DNA of 64,000 nucleotides from Butyrivibrio sp. MC2013 (lineage in GTDB: Bacteria; Bacillota; Clostridia; Lachnospirales; Lachnospiraceae), in the NCBI RefSeq assembly GCF_000424585.1, contig NZ_AUKE01000011.1, positions 1 to 64,000 on the forward strand, given 5' to 3'. The notes under the pieces are model-generated. The model was given only the letters and a program-made list of their open reading frames with translations. It had not been told where the DNA came from and did no database searches. A program made the translations under genes and the position numbers. Below, piece by piece: positions 34,494 to 43,634 of the stretch (position 1 is the first letter of the stretch; every line of letters starts with the position of its first letter).

Positions 34494-34730
34494 TTACTCG
34501 ATATCATCAAGTTCGGTGAGATCACCGTTTTCTTCTATAACCAGTGCCTCTTTCTCTACTCTGTCGATCTGTTCACCGGCAGCCTTCAGAAGTTCCATGC
34601 CTTCTTTGTACTTGCGGAAAGAGTCCTCCAGGGAAATATCTTCCTCCTGGAGTGCACTTATAGTCTCTTCTACTTTTTCAAAAATATCTTCAATCGAGAT
34701 ATTCTCTTCTTTCTTCTTTCTTCCGGCCAT
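34494..34730 (-). CDS. xseB: Exodeoxyribonuclease VII small subunit
   Basis: 78 residues, normal for XseB. Two helices around ISIEDIFEKVEETISALQEE and DISLEDSFRKYKEGMELLKA match the family hairpin that binds XseA. The Ser-Leu-Glu turn is conserved. An AGAGGA site precedes the ATG. It is encoded directly after xseA, so the two subunits are co-produced. Confidence 0.92.
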   Translation of the reverse strand: MAGRKKKEENISIEDIFEKVEETISALQEEDISLEDSFRKYKEGMELLKAAGEQIDRVEKEALVIEENGDLTELDDIE

Positions 34731-34774
34731 ATATCCTCTTTCTTGCTGGAGATAGCTATTATAACGCCTTATAA

Positions 34775-35992
34775 CTACAGGTCCTCATCTGCAGCAGGAA
34801 CTATAGAGCTGATCCCTGCCTTGATACTGCCATCGGTCACATGGATAGTGATCTGGTCTCCAACATTGACTTCCTTGATAGACCTGACATTCCTGCCATT
34901 AACGTCTTCCACATAGGAGAAGCCGCTCTTTAACCTGTCAAGCGGCGACAAGCCCTTCATCTGCTCTATAAGGACGTCCAGTCTCCTGCCTGTGACCAGG
35001 AGTTTTTGTTTCCAGAGCATAGTGAGGCGATTCTCCAGATCCACGCTTCTCATCCTTCTGTCCCTGATCCTGCCGGATGGTGATAATGCCATGAGCATCC
35101 TGGTCAGCTCTCTGAGCTCGTGCCTTGAGGAGGTGATCTTACGCTCCAGGCTTCCCATAAGGATGTTCATATAATCCTCCATATCTGCCATCAGCCTGTC
35201 ATATTCATAAACGCAAAGCTCTGCAGCTGCTGATGGAGTAGGCGCTCTAAGATCGGCCACATAATCTGCTATGGTTGTATCAGTTTCATGGCCCACAGCA
35301 GATACTACGGGAACAGGACAATCAAAGATGGCATGAGCCACAATCTCTTCATTAAAAGCCCAAAGGTCCTCAATGGAGCCTCCGCCCCTTCCTGCAATGA
35401 TCACATCCACTCCCATGTCCGCCAGAGTCCTTATACCCATGGCCACTGACTCCGCAGCTCCATCTCCCTGTACAAGCGCAGGGTACAGGATAATCTGCAC
35501 ATAAGGATTACGCCTCCTTGTGATATTTATGATATCCCGTATAGCTGCGCCGGTAGGAGCTGTGACAACTCCCAAAGTCCTGATATATTTGGGGATGGGA
35601 CGCTTGTACTCCTGTTCAAACATCCCGGATTCCTTAAGCTCTTTTTTAAGAGCTTCAAACTTCTCATAGAGCGCTCCTGCGCCGTCCTGCCTGATAGTCC
35701 TGGCATAGAGCTGATAAGACCCGCCTTTGACATATACATCAACAGATCCTGTCACAACAACCTGCATGCCCTCCTTCAGCACAAAGGAAAGTCCGCCTCT
35801 ATTGCCTTTGAACATCACACAGTTGATCACTCCCTCATGATCCTTGAGAGTGAAATAGATATGACCTGAACTGTGATATTTGCAGCCACTGATCTCTCCT
35901 TTTACACCAATCCGTTGAAGGAGAAAATCCTGCTGCATCATATCCTTGATATATTGATTTACCTGTCCTACGGTATATAGATTCTTAGACAA
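34775..35992 (-). CDS. xseA: Exodeoxyribonuclease VII large subunit
   Basis: 405 residues. An N-terminal OB fold (LLQRIGVKGEISGCKYHSSG, then HIYFTLKDHEGVINCVMFKG) precedes the nuclease domain with TAPTGAAIRDIINI, IIAGRGGGSIEDLWAFNEE and VVSAVGHETDTTIADYVADL, followed by a long helical region and a closing GFSYVEDVNG. With XseB it degrades single-stranded DNA to oligonucleotides. Its start overlaps the end of nusB by 8 bases. Confidence 0.96.
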   Translation of the reverse strand: MSKNLYTVGQVNQYIKDMMQQDFLLQRIGVKGEISGCKYHSSGHIYFTLKDHEGVINCVMFKGNRGGLSFVLKEGMQVVVTGSVDVYVKGGSYQLYARTIRQDGAGALYEKFEALKKELKESGMFEQEYKRPIPKYIRTLGVVTAPTGAAIRDIINITRRRNPYVQIILYPALVQGDGAAESVAMGIRTLADMGVDVIIAGRGGGSIEDLWAFNEEIVAHAIFDCPVPVVSAVGHETDTTIADYVADLRAPTPSAAAELCVYEYDRLMADMEDYMNILMGSLERKITSSRHELRELTRMLMALSPSGRIRDRRMRSVDLENRLTMLWKQKLLVTGRRLDVLIEQMKGLSPLDRLKSGFSYVEDVNGRNVRSIKEVNVGDQITIHVTDGSIKAGISSIVPAADEDL

Positions 35993-36416
35993 ATTTCGCC
36001 AGAACTCCGTTTACAAAGGCCGGAGAACCATCCTGGCCGTACTTCTTGGCCAGCTCCACAGCCTCGTTGATAGCTACGCTACTGGGAATATCATCATCAA
36101 AGCATATCTCAAAAACTGCCAGTCTGATGATAGTAAGCTCCACCTTGCCCATACGCTCGGTGTCCCAGCCCTTGGTCTTCTCGTTGATCATCTTGTCGAT
36201 CTTGGCAAGCTTCTCAGCAACCTTCTCATATCTGCCCATAACAAGGTCAGCTTCAGCTTCGCTGAGTCTCACCTTATCGGAGGTCATAAAGAGATCGTCG
36301 GATTCAGGCAGATCTCTGCTAAAGAGATCCTCCTGCTCGGGCATCTCAGACATATCATTAAACTCTACACGGAACAGCAGCTTGAAAACCTGCTCTCTTA
36401 CTACACTTCTCTTCAT
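35985..36416 (-). CDS. nusB: Transcription antitermination/rRNA factor NusB
   Basis: 143 residues from the ATG at 36416, which has AGAAGGA upstream; the frame from 36434 adds six non-family residues. It begins with REQVFKLLFRVEF and closes with IPSSVAINEAVELAKKYGQD, then GSPAFVNGVLAKF, the all-helical RNA-binding fold. NusB joins NusE at boxA to prevent early termination in rRNA operons. It follows the asp23 gene, as in Bacillus (yqhY-nusB). Confidence 0.93.
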   Translation of the reverse strand: MKRSVVREQVFKLLFRVEFNDMSEMPEQEDLFSRDLPESDDLFMTSDKVRLSEAEADLVMGRYEKVAEKLAKIDKMINEKTKGWDTERMGKVELTIIRLAVFEICFDDDIPSSVAINEAVELAKKYGQDGSPAFVNGVLAKFV

Positions 36417-36506
36417 ACTTATCCTTCTACACAATTACAATCATTACATACAAGCTCTGATCATGTTATGAAACAATCCTTAAATCCATGACAGAATCAG
36501 TCGTGA

Positions 36507-36887
36507 TCAATTGGATACTGTAATACCTGAGATGCTGACATCAACATCTGTTACATTCAGACCTGTCATGCTCTCAATAGTAGACTTAACACGGGTCTGA
36601 ACCTTTTGGCTGGTAGCCTGAATATTAAAACCATATCCCATGATCAGTGCCAGCTCAGCCTTTATCTCTCTGCCCTGTATATGAACACGTACAGACTTGG
36701 CCAGCTTCCTGTATCCCGCTTTTAATATGCTGTCAGAACTAATGCCGCCCTGAAGGGAAGAAACGCCGGGTGTCTCAAGAGCTGCCAGAGCTGCGATCAC
36801 AGCCAGTACATCATTGGCAATCTTGACTGTTCCTATATCAGGATTCTCTTTCACTTCAAAGCTGCTGTTCTTCTCATTCTTAGCCAT
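36507..36887 (-). CDS. Asp23/Gls24-family (YqhY-like) protein
   Basis: 126 residues from the ATG at 36887, which follows GGGGATAA; a start at 36899 is less likely. The product carries VKIANDVLAVIAALAALETP, then GVSSLQGG, RVHIQGREIKAELALIMGYG and VKSTIESMTGLNVTDVDVSI, all typical of the Asp23 domain. Members sit at the membrane and influence envelope or lipid homeostasis. The gene directly upstream of nusB is usually YqhY-like. Its leader has a GGAGGCA/TGCCTCC palindrome (about 36900-36917). Confidence 0.9.
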   Translation of the reverse strand: MAKNEKNSSFEVKENPDIGTVKIANDVLAVIAALAALETPGVSSLQGGISSDSILKAGYRKLAKSVRVHIQGREIKAELALIMGYGFNIQATSQKVQTRVKSTIESMTGLNVTDVDVSISGITVSN

Positions 36888-37042
36888 AGTTATCCCCATT
36901 CCGGAGGCACTGCCTCCTATATAAGATTCACAATCTCATAACACATAGATTAAATGCCTTTATTATGAAATCCACACATAAGGATCAATAATTCAGACCT
37001 TCATACATTATACATTATTGATGAATATAATTCCATCATGCA

Positions 37043-38638
37043 TCAATTCTTCTTAAATTCAGATAATATCAGGCCTTTGTTCCTCTTGAGGGTCATATCC
37101 ACGCTCCATTCATTGATGAACAGCAGTAGTGGTCTGCCACTCATATCCTTGATCTTCTTCATGTCAGAGGTGCCTTCAATCTTGGTCATATCTGTATCTG
37201 AATCTACCCATCTGATATATTCATAAGGGAGATTATCAAGCATAATATCCACAGAATATTCATTTTTCAAACGGAATTTGAGAACATCAAACTGCAGTAC
37301 ACCTACTACTCCCACGATGATCTCTTCAAGTCCGGAATTGAATTCCTGGAAGATCTGTATAGCACCTTCCTGCGCAATCTGCTCAATACCCTTTACGAAC
37401 TGCTTTCTCTTCATGGTATCCACCTGACGTACCCTTGCAAAGTGCTCGGGTGCAAAAGTAGGGATACCCTCGTATTTCACATTATCCTTGGGCATGCATA
37501 CAGTGTCACCTATGGAGAATACACCGGGATCAAAGACACCGATGATATCTCCGGCATAAGCCTCTGAGAGGATCTTTCTCTCATCAGCCATAAGCTGCTG
37601 AGGCTGAGAAAGCCTGAAGGTCCTGCCTGACTGGATATGCTTGATCTCCTTGTCAGCTTCGTACTTGCCGGAGCATATTCTCATAAATGCGATCCTGTCT
37701 CTGTGCTTGGAATTCATATTAGCCTGGATCTTAAATACAAAAGCTGAGAAATCATGCTCTACAGGATCGATCACTTCACCGCCTGATACTCGTCCCGTGG
37801 GCAGTGTGGCCATCTGAAGAAAATGATGCAGGAATATCTCTATACCAAAATTCTGCAGCGCTGAACCGAAAAATACTGGAGTCAGCTCACCTGCACGTAC
37901 CTTTTCAAGGTCAAATTCCGCTCCGGCTCCGTCCAAAAGCTCAATCTCATTTTCCAGCTCTACTAAAGCTTCATCTCCAATCTGAGCTTCAATGGCTTTG
38001 ACATCATCAATGCTGATGTATTTCTCCTCGCCTTCCTTGGTACCCTTTTCAGTTCCGGAGAAGGTTACAAGATCTTTTTCTTTTCTCTCATAGATTCCCT
38101 TAAAGTTCTTGCCTGAGCCAACAGGCCAGTTAACAGGGCATGTCTCGATACCTAGGTTATTCTCTATATCCTCCATAAGTTCAAAGGTATCCTTGGCATC
38201 TCTGTCTAGCTTGTTGATAAATGTAAAGATCGGAATATGCCTCATCCTGCAGACCTTAAAGAGCTTTCTTGTCTGAGCCTCAACACCCTTACTGGCATCT
38301 ATGACCATGACAGCTGAATCAGCAGCCATAAGTGTTCTGTATGTATCCTCTGAGAAATCCTGGTGACCGGGGGTATCAAGTATGTTTATACAATGGTCCT
38401 CAAAGTTAAACTGTAAAGCAGAAGATGTAACAGAGATACCTCTTTGCTTCTCTATCTCCATCCAGTCAGAAACGGCATGCTTGGATGTAGCCTTACCCTT
38501 GACGCTGCCTGCCTGATTGATGACTCCGCCGTAGAGCAGGAACTTCTCGGTAAGTGTGGTCTTACCTGCATCAGGGTGAGATATGATGGCAAAAGTACGT
38601 CTCTTTGAAATCTCCTGTGCTGTATTCTTGTCTTTCAT
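37043..38638 (-). CDS. prfC: Peptide chain release factor 3
   Basis: 531 residues. GTPase motifs: SHPDAGKTTLTEKFLLYGG (G1), RGISVTSSALQF (G2), LDTPGHQDFSEDTYRT (G3), FINKLDRDAKD (G4). The tail IEGTSDMKKIKDMSGRPLLL is standard for RF3. It removes RF1/RF2 from the ribosome after termination. An AAAGG lies 9 bases before the ATG. It appears monocistronic, with the pnp terminators upstream and a divergent-free 140-base gap to asp23. Confidence 0.96.
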   Translation of the reverse strand: MKDKNTAQEISKRRTFAIISHPDAGKTTLTEKFLLYGGVINQAGSVKGKATSKHAVSDWMEIEKQRGISVTSSALQFNFEDHCINILDTPGHQDFSEDTYRTLMAADSAVMVIDASKGVEAQTRKLFKVCRMRHIPIFTFINKLDRDAKDTFELMEDIENNLGIETCPVNWPVGSGKNFKGIYERKEKDLVTFSGTEKGTKEGEEKYISIDDVKAIEAQIGDEALVELENEIELLDGAGAEFDLEKVRAGELTPVFFGSALQNFGIEIFLHHFLQMATLPTGRVSGGEVIDPVEHDFSAFVFKIQANMNSKHRDRIAFMRICSGKYEADKEIKHIQSGRTFRLSQPQQLMADERKILSEAYAGDIIGVFDPGVFSIGDTVCMPKDNVKYEGIPTFAPEHFARVRQVDTMKRKQFVKGIEQIAQEGAIQIFQEFNSGLEEIIVGVVGVLQFDVLKFRLKNEYSVDIMLDNLPYEYIRWVDSDTDMTKIEGTSDMKKIKDMSGRPLLLFINEWSVDMTLKRNKGLILSEFKKN

Positions 38639-38724
38639 AACCGTAAACCTTTCAATACTAAAACCTTTAGATCAAAGGCATGGTAAAATCCATCACCCGG
38701 CCAATAATCCATTTTGCATAGAAA

Positions 38725-38749
38725 AGCCGGTATGTGTTTCATACCGGCT
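38725..38749 (-). terminator. Terminator downstream of pnp (distal hairpin)
   Basis: AGCCGGTATG pairs perfectly with CATACCGGCT around a 5-base loop, followed on the minus strand by TTTTCTATG. It is a good candidate for the pnp transcript end. Confidence 0.75.
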
Positions 38750-38765
38750 ATTTGATAACATCATT

Positions 38766-38799
38766 AGAAGACCATATCCTTATTGGAAAATGGTCTTCT
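38766..38799 (-). terminator. Hairpin immediately after pnp
   Basis: AGAAGACCAT pairs with ATGGTCTTCT around a 14-base loop, starting about 10 bases after the pnp stop. There is no U-run, so it may be a stability element preceding the true terminator at 38725-38749. Confidence 0.55.
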
Positions 38800-38809
38800 C
38801 ATTAAATTG

Positions 38810-40906
38810 TCAGTTCTGAGCTACATCCTTCATAGAGAAGCTGATCCTGCCCATACGGTCCTTGCCGAGGCATACTACTGTTACTTCGTCGCCCAGTGTG
38901 AGGATGTCTTCAACATGATCGATCCTCTCCTTGGATATCTTGGAAATGTGTACCATCCCTTCCTTACCGGGAGCGAACTCTACAAATGCACCAAATTCCT
39001 TGATGGATACAACCTTGCCCTTGAAGATCTGGCCTTTCTCGAACTCAGTGATGATGATCTTGATCATCTCCTGAGCCTTCTCAAGCATATCCTTATCTTC
39101 GCCGCAGATTGAAACCTGTCCATCATCTGTAATATCGATCTTAACGCCTGTACGAGCGATGATCTCGTTGATTGTCTTACCACGCTGTCCTACAACATCA
39201 CCGATCTTATCAACAGGGATCTCCATAGATACGATCTTGGGAGCGTACTTGGATACTTCCTTACGAGGCTCAGCGATAGCATCGTGCATAACGCCGTCCA
39301 TGATGAACTCACGAGCCTGTCTGCAGCGTGCGATAGCGCCCTCTACGATCTCTCTTGTAAGACCATGGATCTTGATATCCATCTGGATAGCTGTGATACC
39401 CTTCTTTGTGCCTGTAACCTTAAAGTCCATATCTCCAAAGAAGTCTTCAAGACCCTGAATATCTGTGAGAAGTACGAAATCCTCATCCTTGTCGCCTGTT
39501 ACCAGACCGCAGCTGATACCTGCAACGGGTGCCTTAAGAGGAACACCTGCAGCCATCAGAGCCATACATGATGCACATGTAGAAGCCATGGATGTAGATC
39601 CGTTAGACTCAAATGTCTCAGATACAGCACGGATAGCATAAGGGAACTCTTCTACAGAAGGCATAACTGCAAGGAGTGCTCTCTCTGCCAGTGCGCCGTG
39701 ACCGATCTCTCGTCTTCCGGGACCTCTGGATACCTTGGTCTCACCTACAGAGTATGCAGGGAAATTGTACTGGTGGATATATCTCTTGCTGGTAACATTA
39801 GGATCAAGGTTCTCGATCTTCTGAGCCTCTGAAAGAGGAGCCAATGTTACGATATCGCAGATCTGTGTCTGACCTCTTGTAAACATAGCAGAGCCATGTA
39901 CTCTGGGAATCAGATCGATCTCAGCTGCAAGAGGTCTGATCTCTGTTATCTCACGTCCATCAGGTCTCTTGTGATCCTTGAGGATCATCTTACGAACAGT
40001 CTTCTTCTCGTACTGATATACAGCATCAGCAACGAAAGCCTTCCATTCTTCATTCTCTGCAAATCTGGGATCTGCAAGGACTCTCTCCGTAACATCGTCC
40101 ATGTTCTTATCCCTGGTCTGCTTATCATCTGTAAATACCAGTGTCTCCATTTCTTCAGGAGCTACGATAGTCTTTATAGCTTCGAAGATCTCTTCCGGAA
40201 CTGCAGCGGATACATAAGGCTGCTTTTCCTTGCCTATATCAGCAACAATGGAATTGATGAAAGCTACTACCTGCTTATTGACAGCATCAGCCTGGTAGAT
40301 GTAATTTATCATGTCTGCCTCAGGAATTTCCTTTGCTCCTGCCTCGATCATGATAACCTTCTCTGCAGTAGAAGCAACTGTCAGCTTCATATCGCCGTTA
40401 TCCCACTGCTCCTGCGAAGGGTTAACGATAACCTGTCCATCTACAAGACCCAGCTGTGTAGCTGCGCAAGGGCCATCCCAGGGGATATCAGAGATAGCTA
40501 CAGCGATAGAAGAACCGATCATAGCCAGCAGCTCAGGTCTGCACTGAGGATCTACTGCCATCACCATGTTCTCAACTGTAACATCATTTCTCATATCCTT
40601 AGGGAAGAGAGGACGCATAGGACGATCGATCATACGATCTGTAAGGATAGCGTTCTCGGAGGGCTTAGCTTCACGCTTGTTAAATCCGCCCGGGAACTTA
40701 CCTACAGCATAAAATTTCTCGCTGAACTCAATGTTAAGAGGGAAAAAATCAACACCGTCACGAGGTGCCTTAGCTTCTGTAGCTGTGCACAGAAGTGTTG
40801 TGTCTCCGTACTGGATGAATGCACATCCGTTAGCCTGCTTACCGACTTTTCCGATCTCAACCTTAAGAGTACGGCCGGCCAGTTCCATTGTGTAAGTCTT
40901 TACCAT
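38810..40906 (-). CDS. pnp: Polyribonucleotide nucleotidyltransferase (PNPase)
   Basis: 698 residues. Two RNase PH domains (from LKVEIGKVGKQANGCAFIQY; the second with TRGQTQICDIVTLAPLSE and SVGETKVSRGPGRREIGHG), then a KH domain (KIGDVVGQRGKTINEIIART) and an S1 domain (IFKGKVVSIKEFGAFVEFAP). It degrades mRNA 3' to 5' with phosphate as trimer in the degradosome. It follows rpsO, the usual rpsO-pnp order, but a strong terminator lies between them, so expression from rpsO is partial or pnp has its own promoter. Confidence 0.98.
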   Translation of the reverse strand: MVKTYTMELAGRTLKVEIGKVGKQANGCAFIQYGDTTLLCTATEAKAPRDGVDFFPLNIEFSEKFYAVGKFPGGFNKREAKPSENAILTDRMIDRPMRPLFPKDMRNDVTVENMVMAVDPQCRPELLAMIGSSIAVAISDIPWDGPCAATQLGLVDGQVIVNPSQEQWDNGDMKLTVASTAEKVIMIEAGAKEIPEADMINYIYQADAVNKQVVAFINSIVADIGKEKQPYVSAAVPEEIFEAIKTIVAPEEMETLVFTDDKQTRDKNMDDVTERVLADPRFAENEEWKAFVADAVYQYEKKTVRKMILKDHKRPDGREITEIRPLAAEIDLIPRVHGSAMFTRGQTQICDIVTLAPLSEAQKIENLDPNVTSKRYIHQYNFPAYSVGETKVSRGPGRREIGHGALAERALLAVMPSVEEFPYAIRAVSETFESNGSTSMASTCASCMALMAAGVPLKAPVAGISCGLVTGDKDEDFVLLTDIQGLEDFFGDMDFKVTGTKKGITAIQMDIKIHGLTREIVEGAIARCRQAREFIMDGVMHDAIAEPRKEVSKYAPKIVSMEIPVDKIGDVVGQRGKTINEIIARTGVKIDITDDGQVSICGEDKDMLEKAQEMIKIIITEFEKGQIFKGKVVSIKEFGAFVEFAPGKEGMVHISKISKERIDHVEDILTLGDEVTVVCLGKDRMGRISFSMKDVAQN

Positions 40907-41075
40907 TTTTACCTGTCTTTCTCCTGCTCATCCGCAATCCCCGTTTTCCAGAGGCGCGTGTGCAGGTTTTCTTCACCTGTGTTCTTATTGTTATTATATG
41001 ATGCATGTCCCATAAGGAGCGTGACCTCTGCATGGAACAATCTTCCAAAATAATAATTCTCCTAAACAGTAATAA

Positions 41076-41104
41076 GCGGGGGCACCATAGCACAGTTCCC
41101 CCGC
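41076..41104 (-). terminator. rpsO terminator
   Basis: GCGGGGG (41076-41082) and CCCCCGC (41098-41104) form a perfect GC stem, 16 bases after the rpsO stop on the minus strand, followed by TTATTACTG. The remaining 170 bases up to pnp are its leader; I see no further clear element there. Confidence 0.75.
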
Positions 41105-41119
41105 CAGATTTGAAACAGA

Positions 41120-41386
41120 TTACTTTCTAAGACCAAGCTCGCCGATCAGCTTACGGTATCTCTCGATATCCTTCTTCTTAAGGTAACCAAGAAGGTTACG
41201 TCTCTGACCTACCATCTTAAGAAGACCTCTTCTTGAGTGGTGATCCTTGGGATTCTTGTCAAGGTGAGCATTCAGCTCAGCAATTCTCTCTGTAAGAACT
41301 GCTACCTGTACTTCCGGTGAACCTGTGTCGCCGGGCTTTACAGCATACTTGTTGATGATCTCAGTTTTCTTCTCTTTTGTAATCAT
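41120..41386 (-). CDS. rpsO: 30S ribosomal protein S15
   Basis: 88 residues, exact family size. Conserved parts: [58 protein letters not shown]15 binds the 16S central domain early in assembly. A promoter and a foldable leader precede it, which suggests autogenous control as seen for S15 in many bacteria. Confidence 0.98.
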   Translation of the reverse strand: MITKEKKTEIINKYAVKPGDTGSPEVQVAVLTERIAELNAHLDKNPKDHHSRRGLLKMVGQRRNLLGYLKKKDIERYRKLIGELGLRK

Positions 41387-41413
41387 TTTCTTCTCCTTTT
41401 GTGCAAGACGCCA

Positions 41414-41450
41414 TTACATAGCCCGGGTCGGAGGGCCGCGAACAATGTAA
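41414..41450 (-). promoter_or_regulatory. Putative S15 autoregulatory leader fold
   Basis: In the rpsO leader TTACAT (41414-41419) pairs with ATGTAA (41445-41450), enclosing GCCC (41421-41424) with GGGC (41433-41436). The fold lies about 30 bases before the start codon. A short compound hairpin at this place fits S15 feedback sites, but the exact protein-binding determinant cannot be shown here. Confidence 0.45.
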
Positions 41451-41507
41451 AGGTCATTTCGTTAACATGCCTTATCATGACATAGTCAAAGACAAGACAG
41501 CAGATTT

Positions 41508-41536
41508 AATGTAACACATATAACGTTTCTTGTAAA
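41508..41536 (-). promoter_or_regulatory. rpsO promoter
   Basis: On the minus strand TTTACA (41531-41536) and TACATT (41508-41513) are separated by exactly 17 bases, a good sigma-A type promoter about 120 bases before rpsO. Confidence 0.7.
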
Positions 41537-41585
41537 GAGCTTTATCTCTAGCTTAAGAGATCGTGACAGATTAACAGGCTTACTT

Positions 41586-42530
41586 TTAGCCGATGCCCTC
41601 CAGTCTGTCCCTGTTGTGATGGAATATCCTGCCGCTTTCTATATCCAGGCTCATTCGCTCCTTGAGCTCTGCTATGTCCTTAAAACGCATCTCAGGTCTT
41701 CTAAAGCTCATTATGGAAATGTAAGCTTCCTTGTCATAGAGATCACCCGAGAAGTCATATAGATAGGTCTCCGAGACTATGCTCTTTTCATCTGTAACAG
41801 TAGGCTTGACGCCGATATTGGTCATACCCCTTAGTACTCTCTCACCTATCCTGACCCTGCTGTAATATACACCATTTGGCGGCAGGAGTTTGCCTGCAGG
41901 TGGTATAACATTGATAGTAGGTATGCCAATGGTCCTGCCAAGAGCTCTTCCGTGAGTGACCCTGCCGCTTATAGTATAATAGGCTCCCAGATACTGAGCA
42001 GCTTCTTCCATCCTGCCCTCTGTGATAGCCTCCCTGATCAGGCTGGAGCTGATCTCTATACCGTTCTCTTCCACTTTGTCTATAAAATCCGTCTCAATAG
42101 AGAGCTCAGGACATAGCTTTTCAAGAAGTCTGTAATCACCTTTGCCGCCCTGGCCAAAGGATATATCCCTGCCTGCGACTATAAAAGCTGCCCCTATATT
42201 GTCTTTGAGATATTTCCTGACAAAGAGCTCAGGTTCTGTGGCTGCAGTATCCTCATTTAGCGGAAATTCTATAAGGACATCTATGCCATATTCCTCAAAC
42301 CAGCACCTCTTCTCCTCTTTGGTGGAAAGAGAGGCTATCTCCCTCCCGGCAAAGAAAGATGCTGGAGAAGGATCAAAGGTAAATACTACAGTCTTCATCC
42401 CTCTTCTTTTCTGACAGAGCAGATCCTCCAAAAGCTTTCTGTGGCCTTTATGTATACCATCAAATTTGCCTATCGCAACAGCGCAAGGGCCCTCTATATG
42501 AAAATCGCTGCTATTCTCAATAATGATCAT
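41586..42530 (-). CDS. ribF: Bifunctional riboflavin kinase / FAD synthetase
   Basis: 314 residues. The N-terminal FMN adenylyltransferase domain has AIGKFDGIHKGHRKLLEDL (HxGH-like), then FTFDPSPASFFAG and AGRDISFGQGGKGDYRLLEK. The C-terminal kinase domain has GRVTHGRALGRTIGIPTINV, then PNGVYYSRVRIG and FDFSGDLYDKEAYISIMSFR (here YDFSGDLYDKEA). It makes FMN then FAD from riboflavin. It follows truB by 24 bases, the common truB-ribF pair. Confidence 0.96.
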   Translation of the reverse strand: MIIIENSSDFHIEGPCAVAIGKFDGIHKGHRKLLEDLLCQKRRGMKTVVFTFDPSPASFFAGREIASLSTKEEKRCWFEEYGIDVLIEFPLNEDTAATEPELFVRKYLKDNIGAAFIVAGRDISFGQGGKGDYRLLEKLCPELSIETDFIDKVEENGIEISSSLIREAITEGRMEEAAQYLGAYYTISGRVTHGRALGRTIGIPTINVIPPAGKLLPPNGVYYSRVRIGERVLRGMTNIGVKPTVTDEKSIVSETYLYDFSGDLYDKEAYISIMSFRRPEMRFKDIAELKERMSLDIESGRIFHHNRDRLEGIG

Positions 42531-42554
42531 CCGTCATATAATCCTTTTGAAATT

Positions 42555-43520
42555 CTATTTTGAATTATAGAGAAACTTATCTACTCTGAAATTACCGGTC
42601 TTGGAGTTATATCTGTAGATGCCCACAAAATCCCCAAGATCATCATATACCCTGACTCTGCTGCCATCCTCATACATATCAGCCTTGTCAGTATGATCAC
42701 CTGCATTAAGTGGTTCTTCATCTGCAATATCTCTTATCTTAAAGGGATTACCGTTTAAGAGTCCCTTCCTGGCGCCTTCTCTGATATGTACCACATCCAG
42801 ATCCCTGAAGAAGTCCTCAATAGGAAGGATAGCCGTATCCAGCTCCCCCGCATCTCTAAGCTCTTCTACCCTGGAGAGAGGAATTGCAGTATCCAGATGA
42901 AAGCTTCCCACAGCAGTCCTGGTCAGATGTGCCATAGCAGCGCCGCAGCCCAGTCTCTCGCCTATATCATTGCATAATGTCCTGATATAGGTTCCCTTAC
43001 TGCATCTGACTTCCATGGTAAACTCATGGTCAGACTCCAATTTGGACATATCCAGAATAGTAATGGAATCGATATTGACAAGCCTTGCCTTACGTTCTAC
43101 TTCCACGCCTTCTCTTGCCAGCTCGTAGAGCTTCCTGCCCCCCACCTTGAGAGCAGAGTACATAGGAGGCATCTGTTCATAAGGGCCTACAAAAGCCGCT
43201 GCCGCAGCCATTACCTCCTCTGCAGAGGGAATCGCGCCCTCCCATTTTGAAAGGATATTACCTGACATATCCTGGGTATCTGTTGTAAGTCCCAGTCTGC
43301 ATACTGCTATATATTCCTTGGTATGGTCTGTGAGCTCCTCTACAAGAGAGGTCCCAGATCCAAGGCAGCACACCAGCACACCCACCGCATCGGGATCCAG
43401 AGTGCCTGTATGGCCAATCTTTCTCATTTTCAGGATACCCCTGAGCTTTGCGACAACATCATTGGATGTAAAGCCGGGTTCCTTATATATATTTATCAGT
43501 CCGTTATAATTATTGTTCAT
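42555..43520 (-). CDS. truB: tRNA pseudouridine(55) synthase TruB
   Basis: 321 residues. The active-site motif KIGHTGTLDPDAVGVLVCCL contains the catalytic Asp. GLINIYKEPGFTSNDVVAKL starts the protein and CSKGTYIRTLCNDIGERLGC follows. It forms pseudouridine in the T loop of tRNAs. The upstream nrnA terminator suggests that truB-ribF has its own promoter; a GATAAT lies about 25 bases before the start but with no convincing -35. Confidence 0.97.
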   Translation of the reverse strand: MNNNYNGLINIYKEPGFTSNDVVAKLRGILKMRKIGHTGTLDPDAVGVLVCCLGSGTSLVEELTDHTKEYIAVCRLGLTTDTQDMSGNILSKWEGAIPSAEEVMAAAAAFVGPYEQMPPMYSALKVGGRKLYELAREGVEVERKARLVNIDSITILDMSKLESDHEFTMEVRCSKGTYIRTLCNDIGERLGCGAAMAHLTRTAVGSFHLDTAIPLSRVEELRDAGELDTAILPIEDFFRDLDVVHIREGARKGLLNGNPFKIRDIADEEPLNAGDHTDKADMYEDGSRVRVYDDLGDFVGIYRYNSKTGNFRVDKFLYNSK

Positions 43521-43603
43521 GAGAATCCTTGTTATCTATTATCTGTGTCATAAACATGCAAATTCCAAACACCAATCCCTGCCATTATCAGAGCCGGCGC
43601 TGT

Positions 43604-43634
43604 AAAAAAGCCGCAGGATCAATCCTGGCGGCTT
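43604..43634 (-). terminator. Intrinsic terminator overlapping the nrnA stop codon
   Basis: On the minus strand AAGCCGCC-AGGA pairs with TCCT-GCGGCTT around a TTGA loop, followed by TTTTTTAC. The nrnA TGA is inside the loop, so the 5' arm is coding sequence. It would end the rimP operon before truB. Confidence 0.85.

Noticed and set aside
36900..36917. GGAGGCA/TGCCTCC palindrome before the asp23-like gene as an operator
   Set aside because: It overlaps the ribosome-binding area and could be chance; no second site or regulator is nearby, so it is mentioned only in the gene entry.
39896..41053. 385-codon plus-strand frame opposite pnp
   Set aside because: It is the mirror of the highly biased pnp coding strand; composition is Leu/Ser/Cys-rich and no family fits.
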